Origin: Marinococcus halotolerans DSM 16375
Lineage (GTDB): Bacteria; Bacillota; Bacilli; Bacillales; Marinococcaceae
DNA length: 64,000 bases
Assembly (NCBI RefSeq): GCF_000420725.1
Contig: NZ_ATVM01000007.1
Span: forward strand, 57,697-121,696
Direction of reading: 5' to 3'
Below, one piece after another: positions 27,034 to 35,146 of the stretch. Every line of letters starts with the position of its first letter. The stretch's first letter is position 1. Under the pieces are notes generated by a model. The model saw only the letters and a program-made list of their open reading frames with translations. It was not told the origin of the DNA and did no database searches. The translations under genes were made by a program, and so were the position numbers.

Positions 27034-27080
27034 AAAAATGGGACAATCTGGAGCACGAGGCCCCGGTTTGTCCCATTTTG
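27034..27080. repeat. 12-bp inverted repeat between acoR and the sigma-54 promoter
   Basis: AAAATGGGACAA (27034-27045 on the minus-complement axis) and TTGTCCCATTTT (27069-27080) are perfectly complementary with 23 nt between. On the minus strand the left arm is followed by TTTTTTAATG, so it can terminate acoR. Its place 60-105 bp upstream of the -24 element also suits an AcoR activator site. Both roles are possible. Confidence 0.6.
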
Positions 27081-27086
27081 TCGCAA

Positions 27087-28865
27087 TTATTCCAGTCCGT
27101 ACTTTTTCAGCTTACGGTAAAGCGTGCTTCTCGCCATTCCAAGCTGTCTGGCTGCAGCAGCCACCCGGCCGCTGCAGGCCTCAAGCGCCTTTTCGATCCG
27201 ACCGTATTCCATCTGCTCCCGGTACGTAAACCGGCTCGCCTTGACCTGCCGGGATTCCGGAGCGGAAAGAAAAGGATCAAGAAGCACGTCCATCGGCACA
27301 CTCCCTTCATAGTACGTATACATGCGCTCCAGTACATTAAAAAGCTCCCGGATGTTGCCCGGCCATTCGTAGCCGGCCATCTGGGCGAGCAGCTGTTTCG
27401 GCCAGATGGTGCTCCATCCCTGCTTCTCCGAAATGTAGCGGATCAGCTCCGGCAGGTCCTCCATCCGCTGCCTGAGCGGCGGCAGCATGAGCGGATACAC
27501 ATAAATGCGGTAATACAAATCCTCCCGAAACTTTCCTTCCCGAACGAGTTCGGTAATATTTTTGTTGCTTGCGGTAATAAGCCGGAAATTAACCGGGATA
27601 GAGTCTCTGCTCCCAACCGGCGTCACCCGTTTTTCCTGCAGCACCCGCAAAAGTGCCACCTGGGCTGCCGGGGAAATTTCAGAGATTTCATCCAGAAAGA
27701 GAGTGCCGTTTTTCGCTTCCCGGACTTTCCCCTCGGTTCCTCCCTTTTTAGCCCCGGTAAAAGCACCTCCATCGTAGCCGAAGAGTTCGCTTTCGAGCAG
27801 ATTTTCCGGAATTGCCCCGCAGTTGACGGCGATAAACGGACCATTTCGGTATTCACTGTTGTCATGCACGAGTCTTGCCATCACTTCCTTGCCGGTGCCG
27901 GTCTCACCGAAAAGATGAACGGACACTGACTGTTTGGCAGCCTTTTTCACCTCAGTGATCGTTTGGTCAAAGGCCGGGCTTGCCCCTACGGCTTCTCCGC
28001 GGGAGAAAGGCTGTGCTGCCGGAATCTTCTTCTTTTTCACTTCCGGGCGTACAGGCTGATACCGGTAGCCGAGCAGCCGGCGGGTGGCTGCAGAATAGAT
28101 TGGAACTGCCAGCCGGCTGACCGCCGGTTCTTTTCCCTGCTCCTCCTGCCATTCTGGATGGCGGTACACTTCGGTTCCGTAAGCATTTGTCAGTAAATAC
28201 GGGGTGAACGTATGCTCGTTTGCGAGGGCGTATTGAAGCAGCTCAATTTCCTGCTGACGGAGCTTTTCCTGCCAGGAGCGCTCAATCGCAAATGCCGCTG
28301 AAACGACGGTGCCCATAATCTGTTCCTTCTGCGTAAAACCAAAGGGGCTCGACATATCAAGTACGCCGAGGATGCCTCCTTTGCCGTCGTATACAGGAAC
28401 GGCTGCGCATTCCCAGCTTTTGGAGGCTTTTGCGTAATGCTCGTCTTTTACAACCGCAATCGGCTCCCCCGTAGAAAGACTGGTGCCGATGGCATTTGTC
28501 CCAACAGCCCGGTCGGTCCAGGCAACGCCCTCCCCAAAGTGAATGCTCGAGGCATGAGCAAGAGAGGCTTGATGCCCGTTGATGTACAGCACTTTGCCCT
28601 GTTCATCTGTAAGCAGAAGCAAAAGCTTCATGTCCTCACAAAACCCCTGCAGCTGCCGGAGCATTGGATCTGCCGCTTCCAAATACATTTCCCGTTCTTT
28701 TTTGTAGGCCAGCCACTCCTTTCGTTCCGGCAGCTGGCCAATCCCTCCAGCTGGATCGACTCCCTCCTGCGTACATGCATGCCATGACTCTGCGATCCGC
28801 TTTTCCATCCGTGTACGGTCCAGTATTCCCGTCTCCGACCAACGGTTCCATTCCGCTTTATTCAC
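27087..28865 (-). CDS. acoR: Sigma-54-dependent activator AcoR
   Basis: A 592-aa enhancer-binding protein. It has an N-terminal region with a GAF-type sensor (about 80-190, FGEGVAWTDRAVGTNAIGTS), a linker, an AAA+ domain with Walker A GETGTGKE, the sigma-54 contact GAFTGA, Walker B GTLFLDEISE and R-finger region, and a C-terminal Fis-type helix-turn-helix (VAAAARQLGMARSTLYRKLK). GTG 28865 is chosen at 8 bp from GAGAGG; GTG 28874 is the alternative. It should sense acetoin or a related signal and open the -24/-12 promoter before acoA. A cre site 17 bp upstream suggests catabolite repression, as known for B. subtilis acoR. Confidence 0.92.
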   Translation of the reverse strand: MNKAEWNRWSETGILDRTRMEKRIAESWHACTQEGVDPAGGIGQLPERKEWLAYKKEREMYLEAADPMLRQLQGFCEDMKLLLLLTDEQGKVLYINGHQASLAHASSIHFGEGVAWTDRAVGTNAIGTSLSTGEPIAVVKDEHYAKASKSWECAAVPVYDGKGGILGVLDMSSPFGFTQKEQIMGTVVSAAFAIERSWQEKLRQQEIELLQYALANEHTFTPYLLTNAYGTEVYRHPEWQEEQGKEPAVSRLAVPIYSAATRRLLGYRYQPVRPEVKKKKIPAAQPFSRGEAVGASPAFDQTITEVKKAAKQSVSVHLFGETGTGKEVMARLVHDNSEYRNGPFIAVNCGAIPENLLESELFGYDGGAFTGAKKGGTEGKVREAKNGTLFLDEISEISPAAQVALLRVLQEKRVTPVGSRDSIPVNFRLITASNKNITELVREGKFREDLYYRIYVYPLMLPPLRQRMEDLPELIRYISEKQGWSTIWPKQLLAQMAGYEWPGNIRELFNVLERMYTYYEGSVPMDVLLDPFLSAPESRQVKASRFTYREQMEYGRIEKALEACSGRVAAAARQLGMARSTLYRKLKKYGLE

Positions 28866-28881
28866 GATTCGCACCTCTCTT

Positions 28882-28896
28882 TTGAAAGCGTTTTCT
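28882..28896. promoter_or_regulatory. cre (CcpA) site in the acoR promoter region
   Basis: TTGAAAGCGTTTTCT matches WTGNAANCGNWNNCW at every position. It sits between the probable -10 (TATACATAAG side, minus strand, about 28903) and the acoR start. Confidence 0.7.
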
Positions 28897-28943
28897 TATG
28901 TATAATGTAGCACGCCCTGCCTGGAGAAAAAAGAGCCGGAACA

Positions 28944-28972
28944 TAAAAAAACATCCGGCTTTTGGCCGGATG
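28944..28972 (-). terminator. Intrinsic terminator of the flavin reductase gene
   Basis: CATCCGGC (28952-28959) pairs with GCCGGATG (28965-28972), followed by TTTTTTT on the minus strand. Confidence 0.85.
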
Positions 28973-28974
28973 AG

Positions 28975-29433
28975 TTATTTCATATAGCGGTATTTGCCTT
29001 CAAAATAAACGAGCGGTGCTTCATCCTGGACGGTTACGTTTTCCACGGAACCGATAAACAGCGTATGATCCCCAGCGTCGACTTCATTATACTTCGTGCA
29101 GGCAAGCTGGGTGATAGCCCCTTCAATGACCGGGCGGTCTTCAAAACGCTCAAACTTCACTTCTGCGTCCTCTTCTGTCTGGCGGGCAAAATAGCGCGAG
29201 ACTGCCTCCTGGCCGTTGCCGAGAACGCTGATGGCAAACTGATCTCCCTCCTGCATGTATTCGTGCATCGATGCCGTTTTCGCAACGGAAATGAGGATCA
29301 GCTTCGGCTCAAGTGAAACAGACATAAACGCGTTTGCCGTCATGCCGTGGACTGTCCCTTCAAGCTCCGTCGTAAGTACCGTGACACCGGTCGTAAATTT
29401 GCCCATGGCTGCTTTAAACAATCGATCATCCAT
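28975..29433 (-). CDS. Flavin reductase-like FMN-binding protein
   Basis: A 152-aa split-barrel protein of the HpaC/flavin-reductase family. Family sequence runs from MGKFTTGVTVLTTEL through HGMTANAFMSVSLEPKLILI to DHTLFIGSVENV. Such proteins reduce flavin with NAD(P)H for partner monooxygenases. ATG 29433 follows AGGGAGG by 8 bp, replacing an ORF start six codons earlier. No monooxygenase is adjacent. It lies downstream of the nagR gene on the same strand but has a 94-bp gap and its own terminator. Confidence 0.82.
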   Translation of the reverse strand: MDDRLFKAAMGKFTTGVTVLTTELEGTVHGMTANAFMSVSLEPKLILISVAKTASMHEYMQEGDQFAISVLGNGQEAVSRYFARQTEEDAEVKFERFEDRPVIEGAITQLACTKYNEVDAGDHTLFIGSVENVTVQDEAPLVYFEGKYRYMK

Positions 29434-29527
29434 TTGTGCGGCCTCCCTCATTATCAGCTAATCGTTATCCTGCGAGCATTTTAACGTAAATCAGCCCAGA
29501 AAACCAGAAAAGCCGCTTCGGCCGCTC

Positions 29528-30250
29528 CTACCGCGGCATGTGAATCCGGAATTTATACCGGTCTCCGCGGTAGGAGGAAATAACATGTTCAAACGGTTCT
29601 CCGTCCGCAGTGTAGGTAGTCCGGGAAATTAACAGCACCGGGGCGCCCGGGGCGATGCCAAGAAGCTCTGCCTCGCGCTCTGACGCAAGGGAAGCTTCAA
29701 GGGACTGATCCGCCGAGCCGATCGTAATGCCGTAATCCTGCTCGAGCCGGTTATAGATAGAGCCTGAGGCCGCTTCTTTGCCGAGCCCCGGAAACATCTC
29801 TGCATGCAGATAGGAATTTTCAAGCGCCATCGGCTTATTATCGGCGAGCCTGAGCCGCTCCATCCGGTAGACCGACCCGCCTTTCAGCTGAAGGAGTCTG
29901 GCGGTTGCCGCGTCCGCTTCCTCCATTTGAAACAGCTGCAGCTCGCTGCTTGCTTTCATGCCGCGCGCTTTCATATCTTCGGTAAAGCTTGTGAGGCCCT
30001 GAAGCATCTGTTCAATCTTATGCTCAGCTACAAACGTTCCTTTGCCTTTTTCCCTCGTCAGCAGCTGTTCGCTTACAAGCTCTGTGACCGCCTGGCGGAC
30101 CGTCATACGGCTCACATCAAATTCTTCAGCAAAAATACGCTCGGACGGAAGCATATAGCCCGGAGGCCATTCGCCGCTCTCAAGCTTTCCGCGGATCATT
30201 TCCTGTATCTGGTAATAGATTGGAAGCGGGGATTTTTTATTAATTTTCAT
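29528..30250 (-). CDS. nagR: GntR/HutC-family regulator NagR
   Basis: A 240-aa repressor. The N-terminal winged helix includes YYQIQEMIRGKLESGEWPPG, MLPSERIFAEEFDVSRMTVRQ and GKGTFVA; the C-terminal UTRA domain (about 90-240) ends with EHVISSYRGDRYKFRIHM. Homologues (B. subtilis NagR/YvoA) release DNA when bound by GlcN-6-P or GlcNAc-6-P. Start ATG 30250 lies 8 bp from GGGAGGG. It is last in nagA-nagB-nagR. Expected targets are the element at 32276-32293 and the two at 19161 and 19261. Confidence 0.92.
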   Translation of the reverse strand: MKINKKSPLPIYYQIQEMIRGKLESGEWPPGYMLPSERIFAEEFDVSRMTVRQAVTELVSEQLLTREKGKGTFVAEHKIEQMLQGLTSFTEDMKARGMKASSELQLFQMEEADAATARLLQLKGGSVYRMERLRLADNKPMALENSYLHAEMFPGLGKEAASGSIYNRLEQDYGITIGSADQSLEASLASEREAELLGIAPGAPVLLISRTTYTADGEPFEHVISSYRGDRYKFRIHMPR

Positions 30251-30277
30251 ATACGGCACCCTCCCGTTTTCACGTTT

Positions 30278-31033
30278 TCACCCGGTAAATCGCCGCATCA
30301 CTTCTGCAGGCACATCCTCCAGCGCTTCGTCATCAGCAATCACTGTTACGCTGGAGTGCTTTTTCAGTACGGAAGCCGGGAAATCTTCCTGCACCTCACC
30401 GTCCAACAGGCGAAGAAGTGCTTCTTTTTTACGTCTGCCGAATACAAGCAAAAGAATCTCACGGCTTTCCATAATGGTTTCAACCCCCATGGTTACCGCC
30501 TGCTTTGGCACGTCTTCGATACGCTCAAAATACCTGGCATTGGCTTCTCTGGTTGACGGCTTCAATTGTACCACATGCGTCCGGCTCGAAAAGGGGGTGC
30601 CGGGTTCGTTAAATCCGATGTGTCCGTTTTCGCCAAGGCCGAGAAGCTGCATATCAATGCCTCCCGCTGCAGCGATTTGCTGTTCGTAGCGCCTGCATTC
30701 CTGCTCCAGGTCAACGGCTGTCCCGTCCGGAAGATGCGTTTGTTCCGGACGCAGCTGCAGCGGCTGAAAGACTTTGTGCTGCATGTAGGCGTGATAGCTT
30801 TGCGGATGGTCCTCCGGCATGCCGGCATATTCATCAAGGTTAAATGTCGTAACCCGGGAAAGGTCGAGGCTTTCGCGGTCGTAGATTTTCTTCAGCTGCT
30901 GGTACGTGCCCTCCGGCGTGCCGCCGGTAGCAAGACCAAGCACACTGTCCGGCTTCTGTTGCACTCTCCCGGCGATCATTTCCGCCGCATGCACGCTCAA
31001 TGCTTCTCTGTCAGTCACGCGGATAAGCTTCAC
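30278..31033 (-). CDS. nagB: Glucosamine-6-phosphate deaminase
   Basis: A 251-aa enzyme turning GlcN-6-P into fructose-6-P and ammonia. Motifs: GLATGGTPEGTYQQL, FNLDEYAGM (catalytic Asp), LLGLGENGHIGFNEPG and SSRTHVV. Its length equals short Gram-positive NagB, which lacks the allosteric tail of the E. coli enzyme. It overlaps the end of nagA by 4 bp and precedes nagR by 27 bp. It runs with NagP and NagA as the GlcNAc catabolic route. Confidence 0.95.
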   Translation of the reverse strand: MKLIRVTDREALSVHAAEMIAGRVQQKPDSVLGLATGGTPEGTYQQLKKIYDRESLDLSRVTTFNLDEYAGMPEDHPQSYHAYMQHKVFQPLQLRPEQTHLPDGTAVDLEQECRRYEQQIAAAGGIDMQLLGLGENGHIGFNEPGTPFSSRTHVVQLKPSTREANARYFERIEDVPKQAVTMGVETIMESREILLLVFGRRKKEALLRLLDGEVQEDFPASVLKKHSSVTVIADDEALEDVPAEVMRRFTG

Positions 31034-32235
31034 GGCTTCACTTCTCCTTTCTTTTCAGTCGCAGGGACGCTCCCGCGGCACCAGACCTTCTGCACGTGCA
31101 TACTGTCGTCCATCCAGACAATATCGGCATCTTTACCTGCCTGAATGCTGCCTTTTCGCTCTGCAAGTCCTATTTCATGAGCGGCGTTCCAGGAGGTCAT
31201 GCGCACTGCTTCCTCGCGGCTGCACCCTGTAAACGCCTGAATGTTGCGGAATCCCTGGTCCATAGCTAGCATGCTGCCGGCAATCGTGCCGTCAGCCAGA
31301 TACGGCTTATCTCCGGCCACCGTTACCTGCTGGCCGCCGAGATCGTACGAGCCTTCCGGCAGATTTTTAGCCCGCAGGGAATCCGTAATGACGCAGAGCC
31401 GGCCGGGCCCGGCTGCCTGATAGGCAAGCCTGACCATATCCGGATGGCTGTGGACACCGTCTGCGATAATTTCAACAGTAAGACCCGGGTTTAACAGCGC
31501 GGCAGCAGCAATGCCGGGCTCCCGGTGATGCAGCCCGCTCATGCCGTTGTACAGATGAGTAATGTGCGAAAGCCCGTTCTCTGCTGCCTCGTCTACAAGC
31601 GCTTTAGAGGCATTCGAATGTGCAGCAGAAGCGACGACGCCAATGTTTTTCAGGTGAGCAGTCAGCGCAAAGTCCGGGTCATGCTCCGGAGCCAGGGAGA
31701 CAATCCGGATCGCATTGCCGGATGCACGGCGCCACGTTTCAAACAAATCCACCGAGGCCGGAACCATAAATTCAGCCGGCTGGGCCCCGGCTTTGGATGG
31801 TTCAAAAAAAGGACCTTCAACGTGCGCGCCTGCAATTTCCGCCTGCCCGGCCGCCGGCATGGACCGCCGGTGGTCAGCGAGCGCTTCCAGGGCTTTTGTA
31901 ATATCCTCGCTCTTCTGGGTGATCGTAGTGGGAAGAAACGTCGTTGTACCTTCAGCCGGCAGTACCCGGGCCATCGTTTCCAGTGCCTCCGCGCTGCCGT
32001 CCATTGCGTCTGCTCCCTGCACGCCGTGAATATGCATATCAATCATTCCCGGTATAAAGAAGCCCCGGGAACCATCCACCATAACTGCCCCGCGGCGTGT
32101 TTCCTCCGGCACCTCCTGCAGGCGGTCCATGTCTCCTGTCCGGTGAATCTCCTGCCCGCGGATCCAGATGAACTGCCCGGTTGAGGTACGGTCTGCGTTT
32201 ACAATAGTCGCTGAATATATAATAGTATCTTCCAC
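31030..32235 (-). CDS. nagA: N-acetylglucosamine-6-phosphate deacetylase
   Basis: A 401-aa TIM-barrel amidohydrolase that removes acetate from GlcNAc-6-P. Metal and catalytic motifs: GMIDMHIHGVQG, VEGPFFEPSKAGAQ (metal Glu), ASAAHSNAS, THLYNGMSGLHHREPG and the catalytic Asp in CVITDSLR. ATG follows AAAGGAGGGG. It heads the nagA-nagB-nagR operon, and the NagR-like element 40-58 bp upstream sits at its promoter. Confidence 0.95.
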   Translation of the reverse strand: MEDTIIYSATIVNADRTSTGQFIWIRGQEIHRTGDMDRLQEVPEETRRGAVMVDGSRGFFIPGMIDMHIHGVQGADAMDGSAEALETMARVLPAEGTTTFLPTTITQKSEDITKALEALADHRRSMPAAGQAEIAGAHVEGPFFEPSKAGAQPAEFMVPASVDLFETWRRASGNAIRIVSLAPEHDPDFALTAHLKNIGVVASAAHSNASKALVDEAAENGLSHITHLYNGMSGLHHREPGIAAAALLNPGLTVEIIADGVHSHPDMVRLAYQAAGPGRLCVITDSLRAKNLPEGSYDLGGQQVTVAGDKPYLADGTIAGSMLAMDQGFRNIQAFTGCSREEAVRMTSWNAAHEIGLAERKGSIQAGKDADIVWMDDSMHVQKVWCRGSVPATEKKGEVKP

Positions 32236-32275
32236 TACGAGTCCCCTCCTTTTCTATATCGTACCAGTATAAAAT

Positions 32276-32293
32276 ATAGTTGTCTATACCAAT
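32276..32293 (-). promoter_or_regulatory. NagR-like operator at the nagA promoter
   Basis: On the minus strand ATTGGTATAGACAACTAT matches the nagP elements at 15 of 18 or more positions. A TATACT (-10-like) follows at about 32272-32267, so the operator overlaps the -35 and spacer. Confidence 0.8.
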
Positions 32294-32300
32294 TATGCTG

Positions 32301-32347
32301 AAAAACAGAAGCCCCCTCCTGCTTTACAGCTGATCCTGAGGCTTCTG
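32301..32347 (-). terminator. Intrinsic terminator overlapping a gene end
   Basis: CAGAAGCC (32306-32313) pairs with GGCTTCTG (32340-32347), followed by GTTTTTC on the minus strand. The loop contains the stop codon of the dehydrogenase at 32324. Confidence 0.65.
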
Positions 32348-33283
32348 GCCATTTAATACCTGCAGCACGTTTTCTGCTGCCCGAAGCGACATATTGTTTT
32401 CATTTTCTTCCGTGAAGGAGCCGATATGCGGAAGCGTAACCACATGCGAAAACGCGAGCAGTGGATGATCGGAAGGAACCGGTTCCTCCGAAAATACATC
32501 CAGACCGGCACTCCATATCCACCGGTTCCGGAGCGCTTCGACAAGCGCCTCTTCATTCACCACGCCTCCCCGCGACCCATTAATAAATACAGCAGACGAC
32601 TTCATCCGGCGAAACGCTGCTTCGTCCATTAAATGGTACGTCTCCTCTGTGAGCGGCGTCATCGTGCAGACAAAATCCGACTGCTCGAGCAGCGGCTCAA
32701 GTGCTGTCCATTTTGCCCCGTATTTTTCCTCCGCTTCGCGCTTTCGCGAACGGTTATAATATAAAACGTCCATGTCAAAGCCAAAATGGGCCCGTTTGGC
32801 AATAGCCTCCCCGATCCGCCCCATGCCGATAATGCCGAGCTTCCGGTGGTGCACATCCACCCCAAAATAATCGTCCGGGAGCGTATTCTGCCACCTTCCG
32901 TCTTTCACGTAGCGGTCGGTTTCCGGAATGCGTCTGGCTGCCGCCAGCATCAGGCCGAAAATAGCGTCTGCGGTCGTGTCGTTTAATACTTCCGGCGTAT
33001 TGGAGGCATATACGCCCCGGGCGTTTAAAGCCTCCAGATCCAGATTATCGTAGCCAACAGAGACGTTGGCGGCAATACGGAGATGAGGGGCCTGTTCCAG
33101 AAACGCTGCATCGATTTCATATTCGATACCGATAATGGCTTCAGCCGCAGCCATCGTTTCGCGGAACGCAGGATCGTCGAGCGTTTCGCTGCGTTCGAAG
33201 TAACGGACATCACACGCTGCTGCTAATTTTTCACGGGCTTCTCTGCTGACCCGGTTGTAGGCCACGACTATTGGTTTTTCCAT
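32324..33283 (-). CDS. D-2-hydroxyacid dehydrogenase (glyoxylate/gluconate reductase type)
   Basis: A 319-aa NAD(P)-dependent oxidoreductase. It shows the Rossmann motif LGIIGMGRIGEAIAKRA and catalytic Arg (INGSRGGVVNEEAL), Glu (DVFSEEPVPSDHPL) and His (LPHIGSFT). NNRSRK-type residues after the second strand (YYNRSRKREAEE) suggest NADPH preference. It is paralogous to the gene at 33832; both are separate minus-strand units divided by two tiny plus-strand genes. Substrate may be glyoxylate, hydroxypyruvate or 2-ketogluconate. Confidence 0.87.
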   Translation of the reverse strand: MEKPIVVAYNRVSREAREKLAAACDVRYFERSETLDDPAFRETMAAAEAIIGIEYEIDAAFLEQAPHLRIAANVSVGYDNLDLEALNARGVYASNTPEVLNDTTADAIFGLMLAAARRIPETDRYVKDGRWQNTLPDDYFGVDVHHRKLGIIGMGRIGEAIAKRAHFGFDMDVLYYNRSRKREAEEKYGAKWTALEPLLEQSDFVCTMTPLTEETYHLMDEAAFRRMKSSAVFINGSRGGVVNEEALVEALRNRWIWSAGLDVFSEEPVPSDHPLLAFSHVVTLPHIGSFTEENENNMSLRAAENVLQVLNGQKPQDQL

Positions 33284-33371
33284 ACATATTCTCCTTTCGC
33301 TCCATTTTCAGTGATTTTCACTGATTGTTCACTGTTTTCTCCTTTATACACTCATTTTCTTTTAAAACGAT

Positions 33372-33398
33372 GTTTTATCTTCGTTTCATCCTGGGAAT
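33372..33398 (+). promoter_or_regulatory. Sigma-B-like promoter before the 39-aa gene
   Basis: GTTTTA, 15 bp, GGGAAT resembles the sigma-B consensus GTTTAA-N12-15-GGGWAT. It lies 38 bp upstream of the small gene's ATG. Confidence 0.5.
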
Positions 33399-33435
33399 AG
33401 TCCCTGTACAATATTCAAAAGAAAGGGGCATTTTC

Positions 33436-33555
33436 ATGTTATTTATTGAAGCCCGCAAACGTATGCAGGAAGACGCTGTCAAAAACGGAGAACAGCAGGT
33501 CAAACAACCAAAGCAGGCCGCAAAGCGGAAATTCCGTAAGCGCAAAAGCAGCTGA
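33436..33555 (+). CDS. Small basic protein, 39 aa
   Basis: A tiny protein starting MLFIEARKRMQEDAVKNG and ending in a Lys/Arg-rich tail. ATG lies 8 bp after GAAAGGGG. A longer in-frame ORF begins at 33325 but has no ribosome site. The upstream sigma-B-like promoter supports expression as a stress peptide. No family is recognised; the tail could bind nucleic acid or ribosomes, which is speculation. Confidence 0.55.
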   Translation: MLFIEARKRMQEDAVKNGEQQVKQPKQAAKRKFRKRKSS

Positions 33556-33634
33556 AGCCGAACTTCATGATTACAACGTCCTTCAACAGGGTAACTGTTA
33601 AATAAGAATTTGAAGATGGAGGACGTTAACTACT

Positions 33635-33727
33635 ATGAGAAAATTAATTAAAATGGCTGTCAAAGTTGGACCTTTTGTTTATCCGTATGTACGAAAATGG
33701 TGGAAAAACCGCAAACAAAAGCGCTGA
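33635..33727 (+). CDS. Small basic protein, 30 aa
   Basis: A 30-residue protein that starts MRKLIKMAVKVGPFVYPYV and ends in RKWWKNRKQKR. GGAGG lies 12 bp before ATG, slightly long. The alternation of basic and aromatic residues suggests an amphipathic membrane-surface helix. A weak GATTAC-N14-GGGTAA element ends 40 bp upstream. Similar short 'VYPxVRK' proteins are, to my recollection, scattered through Bacillaceae, but I cannot name the family. Confidence 0.5.
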   Translation: MRKLIKMAVKVGPFVYPYVRKWWKNRKQKR

Positions 33728-33831
33728 AATTATGAAGCGCTCATATAAACGCTGAAAAGACAGCCGTTCTCGCACACAGAGGGCGGTTCTTCTTATGTCC
33801 AAAAACCGCCTCCTCCATGTTCCCCGTACGC

Positions 33832-34809
33832 CTACTGGCTGCCTTTGCCCCAGGCCTTTTCATTGACGAGCGCTTCCGGTTTTTCTCCTTTAAGGGCCTT
33901 TACGCACTGCTCTGCAGCCTCCATGTACATAGCTTCCCGGGTTTCTGTCGTGCCGGTGCCAATATGAGGAAGCAGCGTCACTTCAGGCATCGTGAAAAAT
34001 GGATGGTCCGATGGCAGCGGCTCCTCTTCAAACACATCAAGGCCTGCCGCGAAAATCTCTTTTTCCTGAAGGGCGTTGATCAGCGCCTGTTCATCCACGA
34101 CAGACCCGCGCCCGCCGTTTAGAAATACCGCTGTAGATTTCATTTTCCGAAAGGCCTCTGCACCGATCATATGCTTTGTTTCCCTGGTTAACGGCAGCAG
34201 GACCATTACCATATCTGACGAAGCGAGCAGATCATCGAGCTGTTCATAGACGGCACCGGTTTCTTTTTCTGCCTGTTCGTGCCGTGAACGGTTATAGTAG
34301 CTGACCTCCATCCGGAAGCCTTCCTTTGCGCGGCGGGCGATTTCTTTTCCGATGCCGCCCATGCCAATGATGCCGAGCTTTTTATGGTGAACGTTCAAGC
34401 CGAACCACTCCTTCGGTGCGTTCCGGTCCCATTGGCCGCTTTTGACAAGTTCATGCATCTCCATCAGCCGCCGGGAAGCGCCGATCATCAGCCCAAACAT
34501 TGTGTCTGCCATCGTATCAACAACCGCCGACGGAGTGTTTGTGACCACAATACCATGCTCTGTCAGCAGACCGACGTCGAGGTTATCCACGCCGGCTGAA
34601 GCATTACTTACTACCCGAAGCTCCGGTGCCTGCTCCAGCAGCTCCTGATCCACCGGAAGACCCGCTCCGATAAGCGCCTCTGCTTTTGGCAGCACCTCCA
34701 TAAATTTTTCGCGTTCTTTATTCGGACGGATCACATGAAGCTCTGCGTTTTCTTCCAGGTACTTCCGGACATGCTCCGGGGGATTCGTATAGGCAATAAT
34801 AACAGACAT
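33832..34809 (-). CDS. D-2-hydroxyacid dehydrogenase, second paralogue
   Basis: A 325-aa NAD(P)-dependent dehydrogenase closely similar in layout to 32324-33283: LGIIGMGGIGKEIARRA, FLNGGRGSVVDEQAL (Arg), DVFEEEPLPSDHPF (Glu) and LPHIGTGTTETR (His). YYNRSRHEQAEKE again points to NADPH. It is divergent from csbD; the two starts are 107 bp apart. The pair may act on glyoxylate or hydroxypyruvate, and near the L-2-hydroxyglutarate oxidase gene may be part of 2-hydroxyacid turnover. Confidence 0.87.
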   Translation of the reverse strand: MSVIIAYTNPPEHVRKYLEENAELHVIRPNKEREKFMEVLPKAEALIGAGLPVDQELLEQAPELRVVSNASAGVDNLDVGLLTEHGIVVTNTPSAVVDTMADTMFGLMIGASRRLMEMHELVKSGQWDRNAPKEWFGLNVHHKKLGIIGMGGIGKEIARRAKEGFRMEVSYYNRSRHEQAEKETGAVYEQLDDLLASSDMVMVLLPLTRETKHMIGAEAFRKMKSTAVFLNGGRGSVVDEQALINALQEKEIFAAGLDVFEEEPLPSDHPFFTMPEVTLLPHIGTGTTETREAMYMEAAEQCVKALKGEKPEALVNEKAWGKGSQ

Positions 34810-34852
34810 GCAGATATGCTCCTTTGCGTACGTATTTTTTGTTGAAGCATTT

Positions 34853-34878
34853 GTTTTATCCCGGGCTTCACCGGGAAT
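34853..34878 (+). promoter_or_regulatory. Sigma-B-like promoter of the csbD gene
   Basis: GTTTTA, 14 bp, GGGAAT. It lies 38 bp upstream of the CsbD start codon. csbD is a known sigma-B gene in B. subtilis, so family knowledge and sequence agree. Confidence 0.68.
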
Positions 34879-34915
34879 GGTCCCAGTACGAACCTAATAC
34901 AGGAGGTATTCATTT

Positions 34916-35104
34916 ATGGCAGATAAAAAAGGCTTCAGCGATAAAGTAAAGGGCGCTGTTAATAAAGTAAAAGGTGAAGCAAAGGATCAGGCAGGCAATG
35001 CCAAGGACGATCCGAAAATGCAGCGCGACGCCAAGAAAGATAAGGTAAAAGGCGAAGTGCAGAACAAAGCCGGCGACGCCAAGAGGCAGAACGAGGAAAA
35101 ATAA
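34916..35104 (+). CDS. csbD: CsbD-family stress protein
   Basis: A 62-aa, highly charged, probably disordered protein. Two repeats of the family core are visible: DKVKGAVNKVKGEAKDQAGN and DKVKGEVQNKAGDAK. CsbD-like proteins accumulate in general stress; molecular function is unknown. ATG follows AGGAGGT by 8 bp. A sigma-B-like promoter and a strong terminator make it a single-gene unit. Confidence 0.9.
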   Translation: MADKKGFSDKVKGAVNKVKGEAKDQAGNAKDDPKMQRDAKKDKVKGEVQNKAGDAKRQNEEK

Positions 35105-35115
35105 GCAGTATTGGT

Positions 35116-35146
35116 AAAGCCGGAATCCTAAGCATTCCGGCTTTTT
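35116..35146. terminator. Bidirectional intrinsic terminator
   Basis: AAAGCCGGAAT (35116-35126) pairs with ATTCCGGCTTT (35134-35144). It lies between convergent csbD and the LOV-STAS gene. Confidence 0.88.
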
